In this document: piece after piece, positions 16,688 to 24,928 of the stretch
Position numbering within the stretch: the stretch's first letter is position 1
Layout: every line of letters begins with the position of its first letter
Assembly: GCA_017432565.1 (NCBI GenBank)
Contig: JAFRIW010000005.1
Span: forward strand, 1-64,000
Source: Lachnospiraceae bacterium
GTDB taxonomy: Bacteria > Bacillota > Clostridia > Lachnospirales > Lachnospiraceae
DNA: 64,000 bases
Reading direction: 5' to 3'
Notes under the pieces: generated by a model
The model's input: the letters and a program-made list of their open reading frames with translations, nothing else
The model's database searches: none
Told to the model about the DNA's origin: nothing
Program-made: the position numbers and the translations under genes

Positions 16688-17256
16688 TTTCTGTCCAATG
16701 CCTCCAGTACCCGCCGGATGTTCTCCTCCTTCGGGATGATGATATTGATATCCACCTCCGGGTGCTCCCGGACATAAGCGGTGAGAAACTCCATCAGGTT
16801 TTCCTTTGTCTCCATGTAGTCATCGATGATCGCCCGGTCGCTGAATCCCAGCTTTCTCAGAATCACCGCCGAGACCACGCCGGTCCGGTCTTTGCCCGCG
16901 CCGCAGAAATACAGGACGCCGCCGGGCGCATTCATGATGGTGTCCACGATCCGGTCCATCTGCCTGTCGAGCATCTTCAGATACGTCTGTGCCACTGCTT
17001 CGGGCGATGCCGGAGTGTCCCCGCCGCCGGTCACCGGGAGACGGTGATATGTAAAGCCCTCTTCTGTTTCGAGGCGGCTTGATTTTGCCTTGTATTCCTT
17101 CTCTTCCCGGAGGTCGACGATCGTCGTGATGCCGTTTGCGCGGAGCCACTCTACCTCGTCATCGGTGAGCCTGCCGGGGTAATCGCTGCGGATATAGCGC
17201 AGACTTCCGGTCGGAAGCGCCCGGGTGTTGAGAGTTGACTGCAGCAGCGAAGCCAT
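16684..17256 (-). CDS. Tyrosine-protein phosphatase (Tyr_phosphatase_3-like)
   Basis: This 190-residue protein has the CX5R signature CGAGKDR near residues 117-123 in LYFCGAGKDRTGVVSAVI. Other features are the N-terminal GSLRYIRSDYPGRLTDDEV and IVDLREEKEY segments of the atypical dual-specificity/PTP family found in many Firmicutes. It may act on phosphotyrosine, phosphoserine/threonine or phosphoinositide. Start 17256 lies one base after the stop of the upstream GNAT gene, with AAAGGA inside that gene's end. Confidence 0.87.
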   Translation of the reverse strand: MASLLQSTLNTRALPTGSLRYIRSDYPGRLTDDEVEWLRANGITTIVDLREEKEYKAKSSRLETEEGFTYHRLPVTGGGDTPASPEAVAQTYLKMLDRQMDRIVDTIMNAPGGVLYFCGAGKDRTGVVSAVILRKLGFSDRAIIDDYMETKENLMEFLTAYVREHPEVDINIIIPKEENIRRVLEALDRK

Positions 17257-17257
17257 C

Positions 17258-17704
17258 TCACTGATCCTTTCTCAGCCTCTGAATGAAGGCTGTCTTCTCG
17301 CCGCGGTCATACCCTGCCTTCTCATAGAAGCGCAGGGTCTCCGGCTTTTTTGAGCCGGTGAGCAGCATGATTTTGTAGCAGTCCGCCTGCTCCGCCAGCT
17401 GCCGCGCGTAGTCCAGGCAGGCACTTGCACAGCCCCTGCAGCGGAAGTCCCCGCGCGTCACGACGTTTTCGACGAGGGCGTACGGCCGGACACCTCGTGT
17501 CAGGTTCGGAATGATGACGCAGACGCAGGACGATACGATCTGCCCGTCGATCTCATTCACGATCAGGTGATGGTTCGGATCGTCGATGATCTGCCTCCAC
17601 GTCTCTACCAGATGTGCGTCCTTCTCCGGGATGCTGCTCTCATGCAGATACAGGTAGAGCTCCAGGATGGCGTCAAGATCTTCTGTCAAGGCTTCACGGA
17701 TCAT
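17258..17704 (-). CDS. GNAT family N-acetyltransferase
   Basis: This 148-residue GNAT begins IREALTEDLDAILELYLYLH and has the acetyl-CoA loop FRCRGCASACLDYA followed by the C-terminal LRFYEKAGYDR. I choose ATG 17704 because it overlaps the stop of the upstream gene (ATGA) with GAGG just before it. A longer in-frame start at 17752 would intrude 48 bp into that gene. The substrate is unknown. The cysteine-rich acetyl-CoA loop is slightly unusual. Confidence 0.85.
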   Translation of the reverse strand: MIREALTEDLDAILELYLYLHESSIPEKDAHLVETWRQIIDDPNHHLIVNEIDGQIVSSCVCVIIPNLTRGVRPYALVENVVTRGDFRCRGCASACLDYARQLAEQADCYKIMLLTGSKKPETLRFYEKAGYDRGEKTAFIQRLRKDQ

Positions 17705-18921
17705 AGGTTTTTCCTCACATTCTCTTCTGTCGGTTCGAGGCTGTACGGCCACTCGATGAGCCGCACACCGTTTTCTTCACAGAGCTGACGCTTTATTCGG
17801 TCCAGCTCCTGTCTCTGCACCAGCGCTTCCTCACCGCCGAAGAAGCCGACCGGGGCAAAATGCTGAATGCCCTGGTACTCGATCCCGGTCCGGATGGACG
17901 GGATATACAGGTCAAGGCTCTGGCGTCTGAGCCACTCCGGCCGGAACTGATAAAGCGTATCCGGGTACTGCTTCCGGACTTCCTGAAAGAGGCTCAGCTC
18001 ATGTTTCCACCGGGGCTTTATGACGCCGTCTGCTGTGAGCTTCGTGCGGATCCTGGTCCGCTCGAGCCGCCAGTCGGTGCGCAGGCCGTCCCGCTCTTCG
18101 TACAGGGTCAGATCCTGATACCACCACTGAAAAAGGGGCATGACCGTTCTGGTCAACGTGTCAAAAAACGCCAGCTCTGAAGGAAAATATCCGCATTCCA
18201 GGATGTGAGCGATGTTGCGGCGGACGTACACGGTTTTGGACGGGTTGAAGTAGTACGGAAGGCCTCCGCAGTATCTGGCCAGCGCGTCCGGGAGATAGGG
18301 AGAGCGGAAAACGGTCCCGCCCTCGCACAGGTGCGTCTGGTACCAGGGAAGTGAATAATCGTAGAGCGAGTATCCCCCGTACAGATCCTCCGTCGTGTTC
18401 GTGTAGAGCAGATGATACATCAGAAGGACGTCGTCCATATTCTGCTTGTCAAAGACCGCCAGATAGTGGATCTTCTCTTCATCCGGAAAGAGGCTGCGGA
18501 CCGGGCGTAGCTCCTCCGCGCGCCGGCACACCTCCATGATCACAAAAAACTGCGAGACGAAGCTATCCGGAAACAGGAAGCACGCTTTGCGGTCCGTGTC
18601 AATTCCGGCAAACTGCTCCATGAAAGCACTCACGTAAGGGTTTTCCGGGAACGGGCCTGCTGCCTCCAGGAGCTCTCTGGTCGCCTGGCGGTACGCGAGA
18701 TCCGACCAGGACAGCTGAACCAGGAACTTATCACAGTCCCCGGCATCGTACTCGTCCCGGATGGCGTCGAAGTCCTCCTGCCAGGACTCATGCTCCGGCA
18801 GGAGCTCCTCCATGGTGGAGAAGGGCGTCATCTCGTGGTACTGCGGATATCGCTCCCAGAGCTTCTCCAGCCTGTCGCAGGAGAAGGTCTGCGGTCTGCG
18901 CTCGTGAATAACCGGGTACAC
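17701..18921 (-). CDS. Unknown protein with C-terminal Vsr/PD-(D/E)XK-like nuclease-fold domain
   Basis: In this 406-residue protein the first about 310 residues match no family I know; they are soluble, rich in Tyr and Trp, and include PYYFNPSKTVYVRRNIAHIL. Residues about 320-395 look like a restriction-endonuclease-like fold: LDLYIPSIRTGIEYQGIQHF supplies D...E-x-Q-G-x-Q-H, then GGEEAL, D-x-x-K (ELDRIKRQLC) and ENGVRLIEWPY. The E-Y-Q-G-x-Q-H pattern is common in DUF559/Vsr-like proteins. The start is GTG 18921 behind AAAGGAG. It is the first gene of the five-gene overlapping operon. Confidence 0.7.
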   Translation of the reverse strand: MYPVIHERRPQTFSCDRLEKLWERYPQYHEMTPFSTMEELLPEHESWQEDFDAIRDEYDAGDCDKFLVQLSWSDLAYRQATRELLEAAGPFPENPYVSAFMEQFAGIDTDRKACFLFPDSFVSQFFVIMEVCRRAEELRPVRSLFPDEEKIHYLAVFDKQNMDDVLLMYHLLYTNTTEDLYGGYSLYDYSLPWYQTHLCEGGTVFRSPYLPDALARYCGGLPYYFNPSKTVYVRRNIAHILECGYFPSELAFFDTLTRTVMPLFQWWYQDLTLYEERDGLRTDWRLERTRIRTKLTADGVIKPRWKHELSLFQEVRKQYPDTLYQFRPEWLRRQSLDLYIPSIRTGIEYQGIQHFAPVGFFGGEEALVQRQELDRIKRQLCEENGVRLIEWPYSLEPTEENVRKNL

Positions 18922-18963
18922 AGGGCTCCTTTCGGGTTCAGAATAACAGTTGGATCAGCAACA

Positions 18964-19443
18964 CTAAAACCGTGACACGCCCCAGGCGATCAGGACTGCC
19001 AGGACAGGAAATCCGATCACAGTGGATAACCATTTGCCGATCAGGGTCTTTCCGTAGATATACGGCATCAGATCTTCCGTTCCCGGAATGATCCAGGCCT
19101 TCGTTTTTCCCACCCAGTACCAGTCGATGAAGATTCTGTCAAACAGGCCGGAGATCAGATAGATTACAATCATCTGAAAAGCCGCGGTCCCTGCATCTTT
19201 TGCCCCGTTGATCCCGTAGACCATGTACGGCACCAGTAAAAACTGCGGGATCATCAATGCGAAGAAAGTGACGGTCTTTCTCTTCCGGATCTTCTCTTCT
19301 GTCATCAGCCCCAGTTCGATGACTCTTTCCTGAACTTCTTTCTCATAGAAGAAGACCATTCCTTCCGGGCCATTTGCCATTCCGACTACACAGACAATCA
19401 GAAGGACAAAGCACATCACAACTGCCTCAAGTATCACTGTCAT
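18964..19443 (-). CDS. Small multi-pass membrane protein, unknown
   Basis: This 159-residue protein has about four membrane segments: residues 2-24, 58-77, 86-105 and a C-terminal one near 140-158. A cytosolic basic loop contains EEKIRKRKTV. No family is recognised. Its start at 19443 is inside the 3' end of the preceding gene (17-bp overlap) behind GAGGAGG, so the pair is translationally coupled. Confidence 0.7.
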   Translation of the reverse strand: MTVILEAVVMCFVLLIVCVVGMANGPEGMVFFYEKEVQERVIELGLMTEEKIRKRKTVTFFALMIPQFLLVPYMVYGINGAKDAGTAAFQMIVIYLISGLFDRIFIDWYWVGKTKAWIIPGTEDLMPYIYGKTLIGKWLSTVIGFPVLAVLIAWGVSRF

Positions 19444-20698
19444 CCTGTTCCTCCTCTTTCAGAAGCCGGTTCAGTTTCGCACAGGCGATGCCTTCCGCCA
19501 TGCGGACGATCTCTGCCGGATCCTTTCCTTTTAAGTCAATGCGATCGGATCTTCCTTCAGATGCCTTGTTGACCTCCGCGACAAAATCCAGAAGTCCCGT
19601 CCAGATTTCGTCCACCTTTATTGCGGTGTCTTCCGGGATCTCCTTTTTAATCTCACTGAAGATCTTTGTAATCTCGTTCGACACGGTCACCTCCGGTTTA
19701 TCCGCTCCTCCTGCAGGAGCCCTTCGGGGAAGGTCTTCAGGAATCACCATTCCCGCTTTTTCCATACGTTCCCTGAGGTACTCCCAGGTTTCTTCTCGTT
19801 CTGTATTCTGAAGCACCTCCAGACAGAACTCCGTGCGCTTTTCGAACGTGTCCCTGATCAGAAGAGGTTCCGCCCTGAACGAATCAGGATACGGCAGTTC
19901 GTCCAGCAGATCTTCGCGGTGTATCTTCCGTGACAGGATCCGTCTTACAACCACGTGCTCTGTGACCGCCCCCGCATAAGCAGCGAGCGCTTCCGACCGG
20001 ATTTTCAGCGCATATACACCTGCCCTTTCCTGATCCGGATGACATGCTGCCAGAAAGACGGTCAGCATTGCGCTGTCGATCTCAACGGATTCGCTGAGTT
20101 TTGCATCCATCTCTTCATCGATCCGGATCAGCCGCTCCGCATAGTCACAGGCTTCTGCGTACCATTCCTTCAGGACAGCCTCCTGCCCGGCCTGATCCAT
20201 CTCCCTGTAATAGCGCTCCGGAAAGGCCGAGCCGATCTCATGCAGCCGCTCTGCGGCAGTTTTCCGATAAGCCATTGATTTCATGAGCGCCAGCATCAGC
20301 AGCGCCTCGCTCCGAATCACATAAAGAGATTCCCTCTTATTCTCGTCGTAAGAATCTGTGAGGAGGACGCGCACGGCGAGCATTTCGTCCAGTTCACGGC
20401 TGATGGCGAGATTATGGAGCAGGGACCTGCGGCCGGGTATGGAACTGCTGAGCATGGCATAGCGGTACTCCTCGCTCCTGATCGCGTCGGCGGCAATGTC
20501 TCCATAGGAATAGAGCCTGTTCCGGGGAGCAATTTCAGCGACCTGATACAGGAATTCATCGTCCGTGCACTCCTTCAGGGCAGCCACAAAGTCTTCATTT
20601 TCATCAGAGTCCCTTCCGCTTTCGATCTCTGCTGTCAGGTATCGTTTCAGTTCTTCCTGATCCCTCATCGTCTTCCCGGCCTCCTGCGGTGTTCTCAT
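19427..20698 (-). CDS. Unknown soluble helical protein
   Basis: This 423-residue protein is mainly charged and helical, with no signal peptide or membrane segment. The C-terminal part (from about 325) contains RRAPAGGADKPEVTVSN, a likely linker, before a shorter helical domain. I recognise no domain. It is coupled to the small membrane protein downstream, so the two may form a complex. The start at 20698 has AGGAG five bases upstream; ATG 20668 also has AGGAGG nearby. The promoter lies against the direct-repeat element at 20736, so the genes on both sides could answer to one regulator. Confidence 0.65.
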   Translation of the reverse strand: MRTPQEAGKTMRDQEELKRYLTAEIESGRDSDENEDFVAALKECTDDEFLYQVAEIAPRNRLYSYGDIAADAIRSEEYRYAMLSSSIPGRRSLLHNLAISRELDEMLAVRVLLTDSYDENKRESLYVIRSEALLMLALMKSMAYRKTAAERLHEIGSAFPERYYREMDQAGQEAVLKEWYAEACDYAERLIRIDEEMDAKLSESVEIDSAMLTVFLAACHPDQERAGVYALKIRSEALAAYAGAVTEHVVVRRILSRKIHREDLLDELPYPDSFRAEPLLIRDTFEKRTEFCLEVLQNTEREETWEYLRERMEKAGMVIPEDLPRRAPAGGADKPEVTVSNEITKIFSEIKKEIPEDTAIKVDEIWTGLLDFVAEVNKASEGRSDRIDLKGKDPAEIVRMAEGIACAKLNRLLKEEEQDDSDT

Positions 20699-20716
20699 GC
20701 CTTCTCCTGCGGTGAA

Positions 20717-20725
20717 ATTATATCA
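20717..20725 (-). promoter_or_regulatory. Extended -10 promoter of the 423-residue protein gene
   Basis: Minus strand TGATATAAT, an extended -10 with perfect TATAAT at 20717-20722. A TTGTCA-like -35 is 15 bp away and overlaps the first TGTGAC repeat of the divergent gene. Confidence 0.5.
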
Positions 20726-20735
20726 TACTTTTCTG

Positions 20736-20777
20736 TGTGACAATTCTGTGACGATTCGTCTGTTATCTTATGCATGT
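20736..20777 (+). promoter_or_regulatory. TGTGAC direct-repeat activator site with extended -10
   Basis: TGTGAC at 20736-20741 and 20747-20752 (N5), then eight bases, then TGTTATCTTATGCATGT (20761-20777) with extended -10 TGTTATCTT. It is laid out identically to 15455-15496, although the downstream coding sequences are unrelated. Confidence 0.65.
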
Positions 20778-20862
20778 AAACAAAAAAACAAACGCCGCAA
20801 AGCGCGAGACCAATACAAAATACAGGGCATGAGGCCCGGAAAGAATTAAGGAGATATCTGAA

Positions 20863-21222
20863 ATGAAAAAGAAACTTGTTGCCGCTATGATCGCAGTATT
20901 TGCTATGACTTCCGTACTCGGTATGACCGTTTGCGCAAGCGAAGTTCCCGAAGAGCAGAACGTCGTGGAAATGGTCGAGTATGATGAGAATATGGATGAA
21001 TTCGCCTCTGAGATGGTCATCGAATGGTCTGATGGAACGACGACCTTCCGCAGGATCATCAAGCCCGCTCCGAAGAAGCAGGAGCCCGCTCAGCAGGAAG
21101 TCATCACCGCATCCGCAACCTGGTATGATGCGGCAGGCAACAAGTATGTGCTCGATGGCGCAAGCCACACTGTTACGATTTATGACGCCGATGGAAATGT
21201 GATCGACGTTCGCCCGCAGTAA
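20863..21222 (+). CDS. Small secreted protein, unknown function
   Basis: This 119-residue protein has a clear Sec signal peptide (MKKKLVAAMIAVFAMTSVLG, cleavage probably after VCA at about residue 25). The mature part is acidic, then has a Pro/Lys/Gln linker (KPAPKKQEPAQQE) and a short beta-type segment, WYDAAGNKYVLDG to TIYDADGNVIDV. That last part could bind wall or substrate, but no family is assigned. It has an AAGGAG site, a dedicated promoter with the TGTGAC repeats and a strong terminator. It is likely highly and conditionally expressed. Confidence 0.82.
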   Translation: MKKKLVAAMIAVFAMTSVLGMTVCASEVPEEQNVVEMVEYDENMDEFASEMVIEWSDGTTTFRRIIKPAPKKQEPAQQEVITASATWYDAAGNKYVLDGASHTVTIYDADGNVIDVRPQ

Positions 21223-21245
21223 TGCATTCTGTCCTTTGAAAAAAA

Positions 21246-21280
21246 GGCGGCGGCAGGGAAACCTGCCGCCGTCTTTTTTT
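21246..21280 (+). terminator. Rho-independent terminator of the small secreted protein gene
   Basis: GGCGGCAGG (21249-21257) pairs with CCTGCCGCC (21262-21270), followed by GTC and seven T. Confidence 0.92.
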
Positions 21281-21356
21281 CGTGACTCCGCAATCTCCCC
21301 GTGACAGAAAAGCAGACCGCCGGCACTTCCCCGAACGCGGTCTGCTGCACAGAAGG

Positions 21357-21518
21357 TCACTTTGCGTACTGCCTGCAGCACCACACTGCGATCTCCGCGA
21401 TCAGCTCATGCGGAAGCGGTTTGTTATAAGGAAGCCGGATCGTCCCCTTGCTCACATCATAGCCCGCAAGTTTATCTGCAAAAACCGCAGTTGCTTCACC
21501 TCCCGGATACAGCCCCAT
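21357..21518 (-). pseudogene. DUF1801 (YdhG-like) C-terminal remnant
   Basis: In a frame that no complete gene uses, the minus strand encodes MGLYPGGEATAVFADKLAGY, then DVSKGTIRLPYNKPLPHELI and a short tail ending QYAK and a stop at 21357. This matches the C-terminal half of DUF1801/YdhG proteins (normal order: ...IGLYP...SKGTI.FP...PLP..LI). The N-terminal half is missing and an in-frame stop lies just upstream, so it is a decayed fragment. The short unknown frame 21452-21715 overlaps it. Confidence 0.7.
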
Positions 21519-21715
21519 ACGGACAGAAAGTCCATGAATTCAGTGAAATCCTCTAAAGTCACACATCCGTTCTCTTCAACAGAAGTATAGAAACTGTCCA
21601 CGAAGTCCCTCAGGGTCGCTGCTTCTTCTTCAAGCAGGCCGAAATCTCCCGCCCGGAAACGTTCCGGAAGTTCATAATATAACATCAGTCTTTCGTATTC
21701 TTCGGATATTTTCAC
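21452..21715 (-). CDS. Short unknown frame overlapping a DUF1801 relic
   Basis: This 87-residue frame starts at GTG 21715 behind GGGGGA. Its first about 65 residues are acidic and helical (YERLMLYYELPERFRAGDFG), and the last 22 are the DUF1801 relic read in a different frame. No family is recognised. It may be part of the same decayed locus, or a short gene whose end was created by a deletion. Confidence 0.3.
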   Translation of the reverse strand: MKISEEYERLMLYYELPERFRAGDFGLLEEEAATLRDFVDSFYTSVEENGCVTLEDFTEFMDFLSVWGCIREVKQLRFLQINLRAMM

Positions 21716-21768
21716 TTATTTTCCCCCAGTGAACCCTTCTGTTTTCTGAAACATCACAAAATTATTAT

Positions 21769-21805
21769 AAAAAAAACCGGAAAGCCTGTAAATTCAAGCT
21801 TTCCG
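21769..21805 (-). terminator. Rho-independent terminator of the tRNA cluster
   Basis: CGGAAAGC (21778-21785) pairs with GCTTTCCG (21798-21805), with an eight-T run on the minus strand (21769-21776), 16 bp after tRNA-Lys. Confidence 0.88.
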
Positions 21806-21820
21806 ATCACAATTTAGTCG

Positions 21821-21893
21821 TGAGACATGCGGGACTCGAACCCGCGACAACTTGATTAAAAGTCAAGTGCTCTACCACCTGAGCTAATGTCCC
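21821..21893 (-). tRNA. tRNA-Lys (anticodon TTT)
   Basis: Acceptor GGGACAT pairs with ATGTCTC (one G-T pair). Anticodon loop CTTTTAA within CTTGA/TCAAG gives TTT. T-arm GGTTCGAGTCC; discriminator A; no encoded CCA. It is last in the six-tRNA transcript. Confidence 0.95.
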
Positions 21894-21933
21894 GCAATCT
21901 TCAGCACCCGCTCACGAAAGCGAACTGCCCGAG

Positions 21934-22005
21934 CAGGGCTAGTTGGATTCGAACCAACGCATGCAGCAGTCAAAGTGCTGTGCCTTACCACTTGGCGATA
22001 GCCCC
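21934..22005 (-). tRNA. tRNA-Gln (anticodon TTG)
   Basis: Acceptor GGGGCTA pairs with TAGCCCT. Anticodon loop CTTTGAC within CAGCA/TGCTG gives TTG. Discriminator G; no encoded CCA. Confidence 0.95.
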
Positions 22006-22025
22006 ATGGAATGGCATAAGAAAAG

Positions 22026-22100
22026 GGTGGGTAGTGGGACTTGAACCCACGGTCTCCAGAACCACAATCTGGCGCGTTAGCCAACTACGCCATACCCACC
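22026..22100 (-). tRNA. tRNA-His (anticodon GTG)
   Basis: Anticodon loop TTGTGGT within CCAGA/TCTGG gives GTG. The histidine-specific extra G(-1) is encoded and faces C73. No encoded CCA. Confidence 0.96.
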
Positions 22101-22124
22101 ATATCAGCCAGCTCTTGCGAGCAA

Positions 22125-22198
<74 letters not shown>

Positions 22199-22203
22199 AT
22201 AAA

Positions 22204-22274
22204 AGCGGGTGATGGGAATCGAACCCACGTATCTAGCTTGGAAGGCTAGTGTTCTACCATTGAACTACACCCGC
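22204..22274 (-). tRNA. tRNA-Gly (anticodon TCC)
   Basis: Acceptor GCGGGTG pairs with CACCCGC. Anticodon loop CTTCCAA within CTAGC/GCTAG gives TCC. Discriminator T; no encoded CCA. Only five bases separate it from tRNA-Arg(TCT). Confidence 0.95.
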
Positions 22275-22315
22275 ATAGTCTGGAACTATTCAGTTTTCAA
22301 AAGCAGCCTTACGGA

Positions 22316-22390
22316 TCGGGGTGACAGGATTCGAACCTGCGACATCCTGGTCCCAAACCAGGCGCTCTAGCCAAACTGAGCCACACCCCG
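22316..22390 (-). tRNA. tRNA-Pro (anticodon TGG)
   Basis: Acceptor CGGGGTG pairs with CACCCCG. Anticodon loop TTTGGGA within CCTGG/CCAGG gives TGG. Discriminator A; no encoded CCA. It is first in the cluster. Confidence 0.95.
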
Positions 22391-22420
22391 GCAACAGGGG
22401 TTTCCTGTGACGCAAGTGAT

Positions 22421-22449
22421 ATTATATTATAGCGTTTCTTCAAAGTCAA
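22421..22449 (-). promoter_or_regulatory. Sigma-A promoter of the six-tRNA operon
   Basis: Minus strand: TTGACT (22444-22449), 17-bp spacer, perfect TATAAT (22421-22426), about 30 bp before tRNA-Pro. A strong stable-RNA type promoter. Confidence 0.88.
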
Positions 22450-22533
22450 CAAAAAATCCACCCCGACTTTGACCGCCGCGGGCTGCAGCTTCAGGCAGGC
22501 CATGAAGCTGCATTATTTTGCCCGTATCTGTTC

Positions 22534-23718
22534 TTAAGGCCGTCTGACGATCGCCGCACAGCCCATTCCGCCGCCGATACACAGCGTCGCAAGACCCTTG
22601 TGTGCGTCTCTTCTCTGCATTTCATAGAGCAGCGTCACCAGGATTCTGCAGCCGGAAGCACCCACCGGATGGCCCAGTGCGATCGCACCGCCGTTGACAT
22701 TCAGAACTGCCGGATCAAATCCCAGATCATGCTGAACCGCGACAGACTGCGCGGCAAAAGCCTCATTGGCTTCGATCAGGTCAAAATCCCCGATCTCCCA
22801 GCCGGCTTTTTCCATGGTCTTCTTTGTGGCTGCGACAGGACCGATGCCCATAATCCGCGGTTCGACGCCGGCCAGCTCGCCCGCAACCCATTCCGCCATG
22901 GGCGTCACGCCCAGCTCCTGCGCCTTCTCTTCGCTCATGACAATGATGGCGGCCGCGGCGTCATTGATGCCGGAAGAATTGCCGGCTGTCACCATGCCGT
23001 TCTCCTTGAATGCGGGCTTCAGTTTCGAAATGCTCTCCGCCGTGACGTTCGGGCGGGGACCTTCATCCATGTCAAAGATTATTGTCTGCTTCTTCTGTCT
23101 GACTTCAACCGGAACAATCTCGTCCCTGAACTTTCCTTCCGCGATGGCCTTCTGCGCCTTCTGCTGGCTGTCCGCCGCAAACGCGTCGAGCTGCTCTCTG
23201 GTCAGGCCCCACTCCTCCGCGACATTTTCTGCCGTAATGCCCATGTGATAACCGCCGAAAGCATCGGTCAGCGCGTCGCGAATCATGGCGTCGTCCACTT
23301 TTCCGGCGCCCATACGGTAGCCGAAACGACCGTTATACAGAAGGTAAGGCGCTTTGGACATGTTCTCCATGCCGCCTGCCACAACAATATCCGCATCGCC
23401 GTTCTGAATCAGCTTCGCAGCCAGGTTCACGCTGTGCAGGCCGGAGCCGCAGACGACGTTGACGGTGACCGCGGGCACCCCGACCGGAATACCGGCATTC
23501 ACAGCTGCCTGTCTCGCCGGGTTCTGTCCGCATCCCGCCTGAATGACACAGCCCATATAGACTTCATCCACCTGCTCCGGCTTCACGCCGGCGCGGTTTA
23601 AGGCTTCGCGGATGACGATCGTTCCCAGTTCCGTCGCGGGTATGCCGCTCAGAGCACCTCCCATGGTTCCGATCGCAGTTCTGCAGGCACCTGCCAGTAC
23701 AACCTTGCGTTTGCTCAT
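22534..23718 (-). CDS. Acetyl-CoA C-acetyltransferase (thiolase), second copy
   Basis: This 394-residue biosynthetic thiolase has the acyl-enzyme Cys in [10 protein letters not shown] (about residue 89), His in [10 protein letters not shown] (about 350) and the second Cys in CIGGGMGCA (about 380). It should condense two acetyl-CoA or cleave acetoacetyl-CoA. A close homologue of the same length begins the butyrate operon at 38429-39613. This copy is instead coupled to mtnA: its ATG overlaps the mtnA stop (ATGA). It is therefore expressed with methionine-salvage chemistry rather than with crt/hbd. A different acyl chain preference is possible. Confidence 0.93.
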   Translation of the reverse strand: MSKRKVVLAGACRTAIGTMGGALSGIPATELGTIVIREALNRAGVKPEQVDEVYMGCVIQAGCGQNPARQAAVNAGIPVGVPAVTVNVVCGSGLHSVNLAAKLIQNGDADIVVAGGMENMSKAPYLLYNGRFGYRMGAGKVDDAMIRDALTDAFGGYHMGITAENVAEEWGLTREQLDAFAADSQQKAQKAIAEGKFRDEIVPVEVRQKKQTIIFDMDEGPRPNVTAESISKLKPAFKENGMVTAGNSSGINDAAAAIIVMSEEKAQELGVTPMAEWVAGELAGVEPRIMGIGPVAATKKTMEKAGWEIGDFDLIEANEAFAAQSVAVQHDLGFDPAVLNVNGGAIALGHPVGASGCRILVTLLYEMQRRDAHKGLATLCIGGGMGCAAIVRRP

Positions 23719-24845
23719 ACCCCGTCTCCTTCCTTCTGTCTGAAAATCTCACGCAGGGACTCGTCATAGGGAGCCCGCGCGATACCGAATTCCGTCACAA
23801 TACCGGCGATCAGGCTGTGATCTGTCACGTCAAAAGCCGGATTATATACCTTGATATTCTTCGGCGCCATGCGCTCTTTATACCACATTTCCGTCACTTC
23901 TTCCGGCTTCCTCTGCTCGATCGGAATCTCGCTGCCGGTCTTCAGCGACAGGTCAATGGTCGCGGTCGGTGCACAGACATAGAACGGAACTCCGTAATGC
24001 TGTGCGACGGCGGCGACGACGCTGGTTCCGATTTTGTTTGCAGTGTCTCCGTTGGCGGCCACGCGGTCGCAGCCGACAAAGACTGCCTGGATTTTCCCGG
24101 CCTGCATGACGGAGGCAGACATGTTGTCACACAGAAGCGTGACATCCACACCGGCACTTGCCAGCTCATAGGCTGTGAGCCGCGCGCCCTGAAGCAGCGG
24201 GCGGGTTTCATCCGCGTATACATGGAAGCCGTAGCCGCGCTCCTGTCCGAGATAGATCGGTGCCGTCGCCGTGCCGTACCGGCATGCACACAGCTTGCCC
24301 GCATTGCAGTGCGTAAGGATTCCGTCTCCGGGCTTTACCAGAGTCAGTCCGTACTCGCCGATCCTTCTGCAGACGTCGATATCTTCTTCCTTGATCGCTT
24401 CCGCTTCCTGCCTGAGTCTCTCCTTCACTTCCCGCATCGTCAGCGCGCGGTTTTCCTTCATGGAGAGGAAAACCTTTTCCATACGATTCAGCGCCCAGGA
24501 CAGATTGACGGCGGTCGGTCTCGAGGAATCCAGATAAGCCTTTTGTTTCCGGAAAGTCTCTTCCAGAATCGCAAAGTTTTCGTCGTGTTTTTCCGGAATG
24601 TCCGATTCTTCCGGGACATTTACCAGTTTGGTCAACAGGTAGATCCCGAAGCCGGCGGTGACGCCGATGGCCGGTGCGCCGCGCACCTGCAGCAGATAAA
24701 TCGCATTCCAGATCTCCTCCGCGGTCCGCAGACGGATCAGCTCCGTCCTGCCGGGCAGCAGCGTCTGATCGATAATTTCGATGGCATTCTCGTCGTCCAG
24801 AAGGGCGACGGTCTCCAGTTCCAGGATGTTTTTTTCTGTCTTCAT
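23715..24845 (-). CDS. mtnA: Methylthioribose-1-phosphate isomerase
   Basis: This 376-residue sugar-phosphate isomerase opens the methylthioribose-1-phosphate (or 5-deoxyribose-1-phosphate) ring to the ribulose form. Signatures are [25 protein letters not shown] (with the catalytic-loop Cys) and [18 protein letters not shown] start at ATG 24845 because GAGG lies nine bases upstream; an in-frame GTG at 24860 overlaps that site. No mtnK, mtnN or other salvage gene is adjacent. The only partner is a thiolase, so the pathway (5-deoxyribose/methylthioadenosine disposal) must be completed elsewhere. Confidence 0.92.
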   Translation of the reverse strand: MKTEKNILELETVALLDDENAIEIIDQTLLPGRTELIRLRTAEEIWNAIYLLQVRGAPAIGVTAGFGIYLLTKLVNVPEESDIPEKHDENFAILEETFRKQKAYLDSSRPTAVNLSWALNRMEKVFLSMKENRALTMREVKERLRQEAEAIKEEDIDVCRRIGEYGLTLVKPGDGILTHCNAGKLCACRYGTATAPIYLGQERGYGFHVYADETRPLLQGARLTAYELASAGVDVTLLCDNMSASVMQAGKIQAVFVGCDRVAANGDTANKIGTSVVAAVAQHYGVPFYVCAPTATIDLSLKTGSEIPIEQRKPEEVTEMWYKERMAPKNIKVYNPAFDVTDHSLIAGIVTEFGIARAPYDESLREIFRQKEGDGV

Positions 24846-24873
24846 GAACAGGTTCCTCACGCTGATTTTCAGT

Positions 24874-24909
24874 ATCGGCCCGGAAATGCCGGAGCATTTC
24901 CGAACCGAT
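24874..24909. promoter_or_regulatory. Symmetric hairpin between the adhesin gene and mtnA
   Basis: An eight-base stem GGAAATGC/GCATTTCC with a four-base loop sits inside an outer ATCGG/CCGAT stem separated by a symmetric 3x3 internal loop. It lacks a T-tract. It could end the surface operon inefficiently or be a leader structure of mtnA. It does not resemble a SAM riboswitch. Confidence 0.5.
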
Positions 24910-24928
24910 ATTTATTCTATCTCAGCGC

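Noticed and set aside
24846..24928. A SAM riboswitch ahead of mtnA
   Set aside because: Only a simple two-part hairpin is present; there is no four-way junction and the region is too short.
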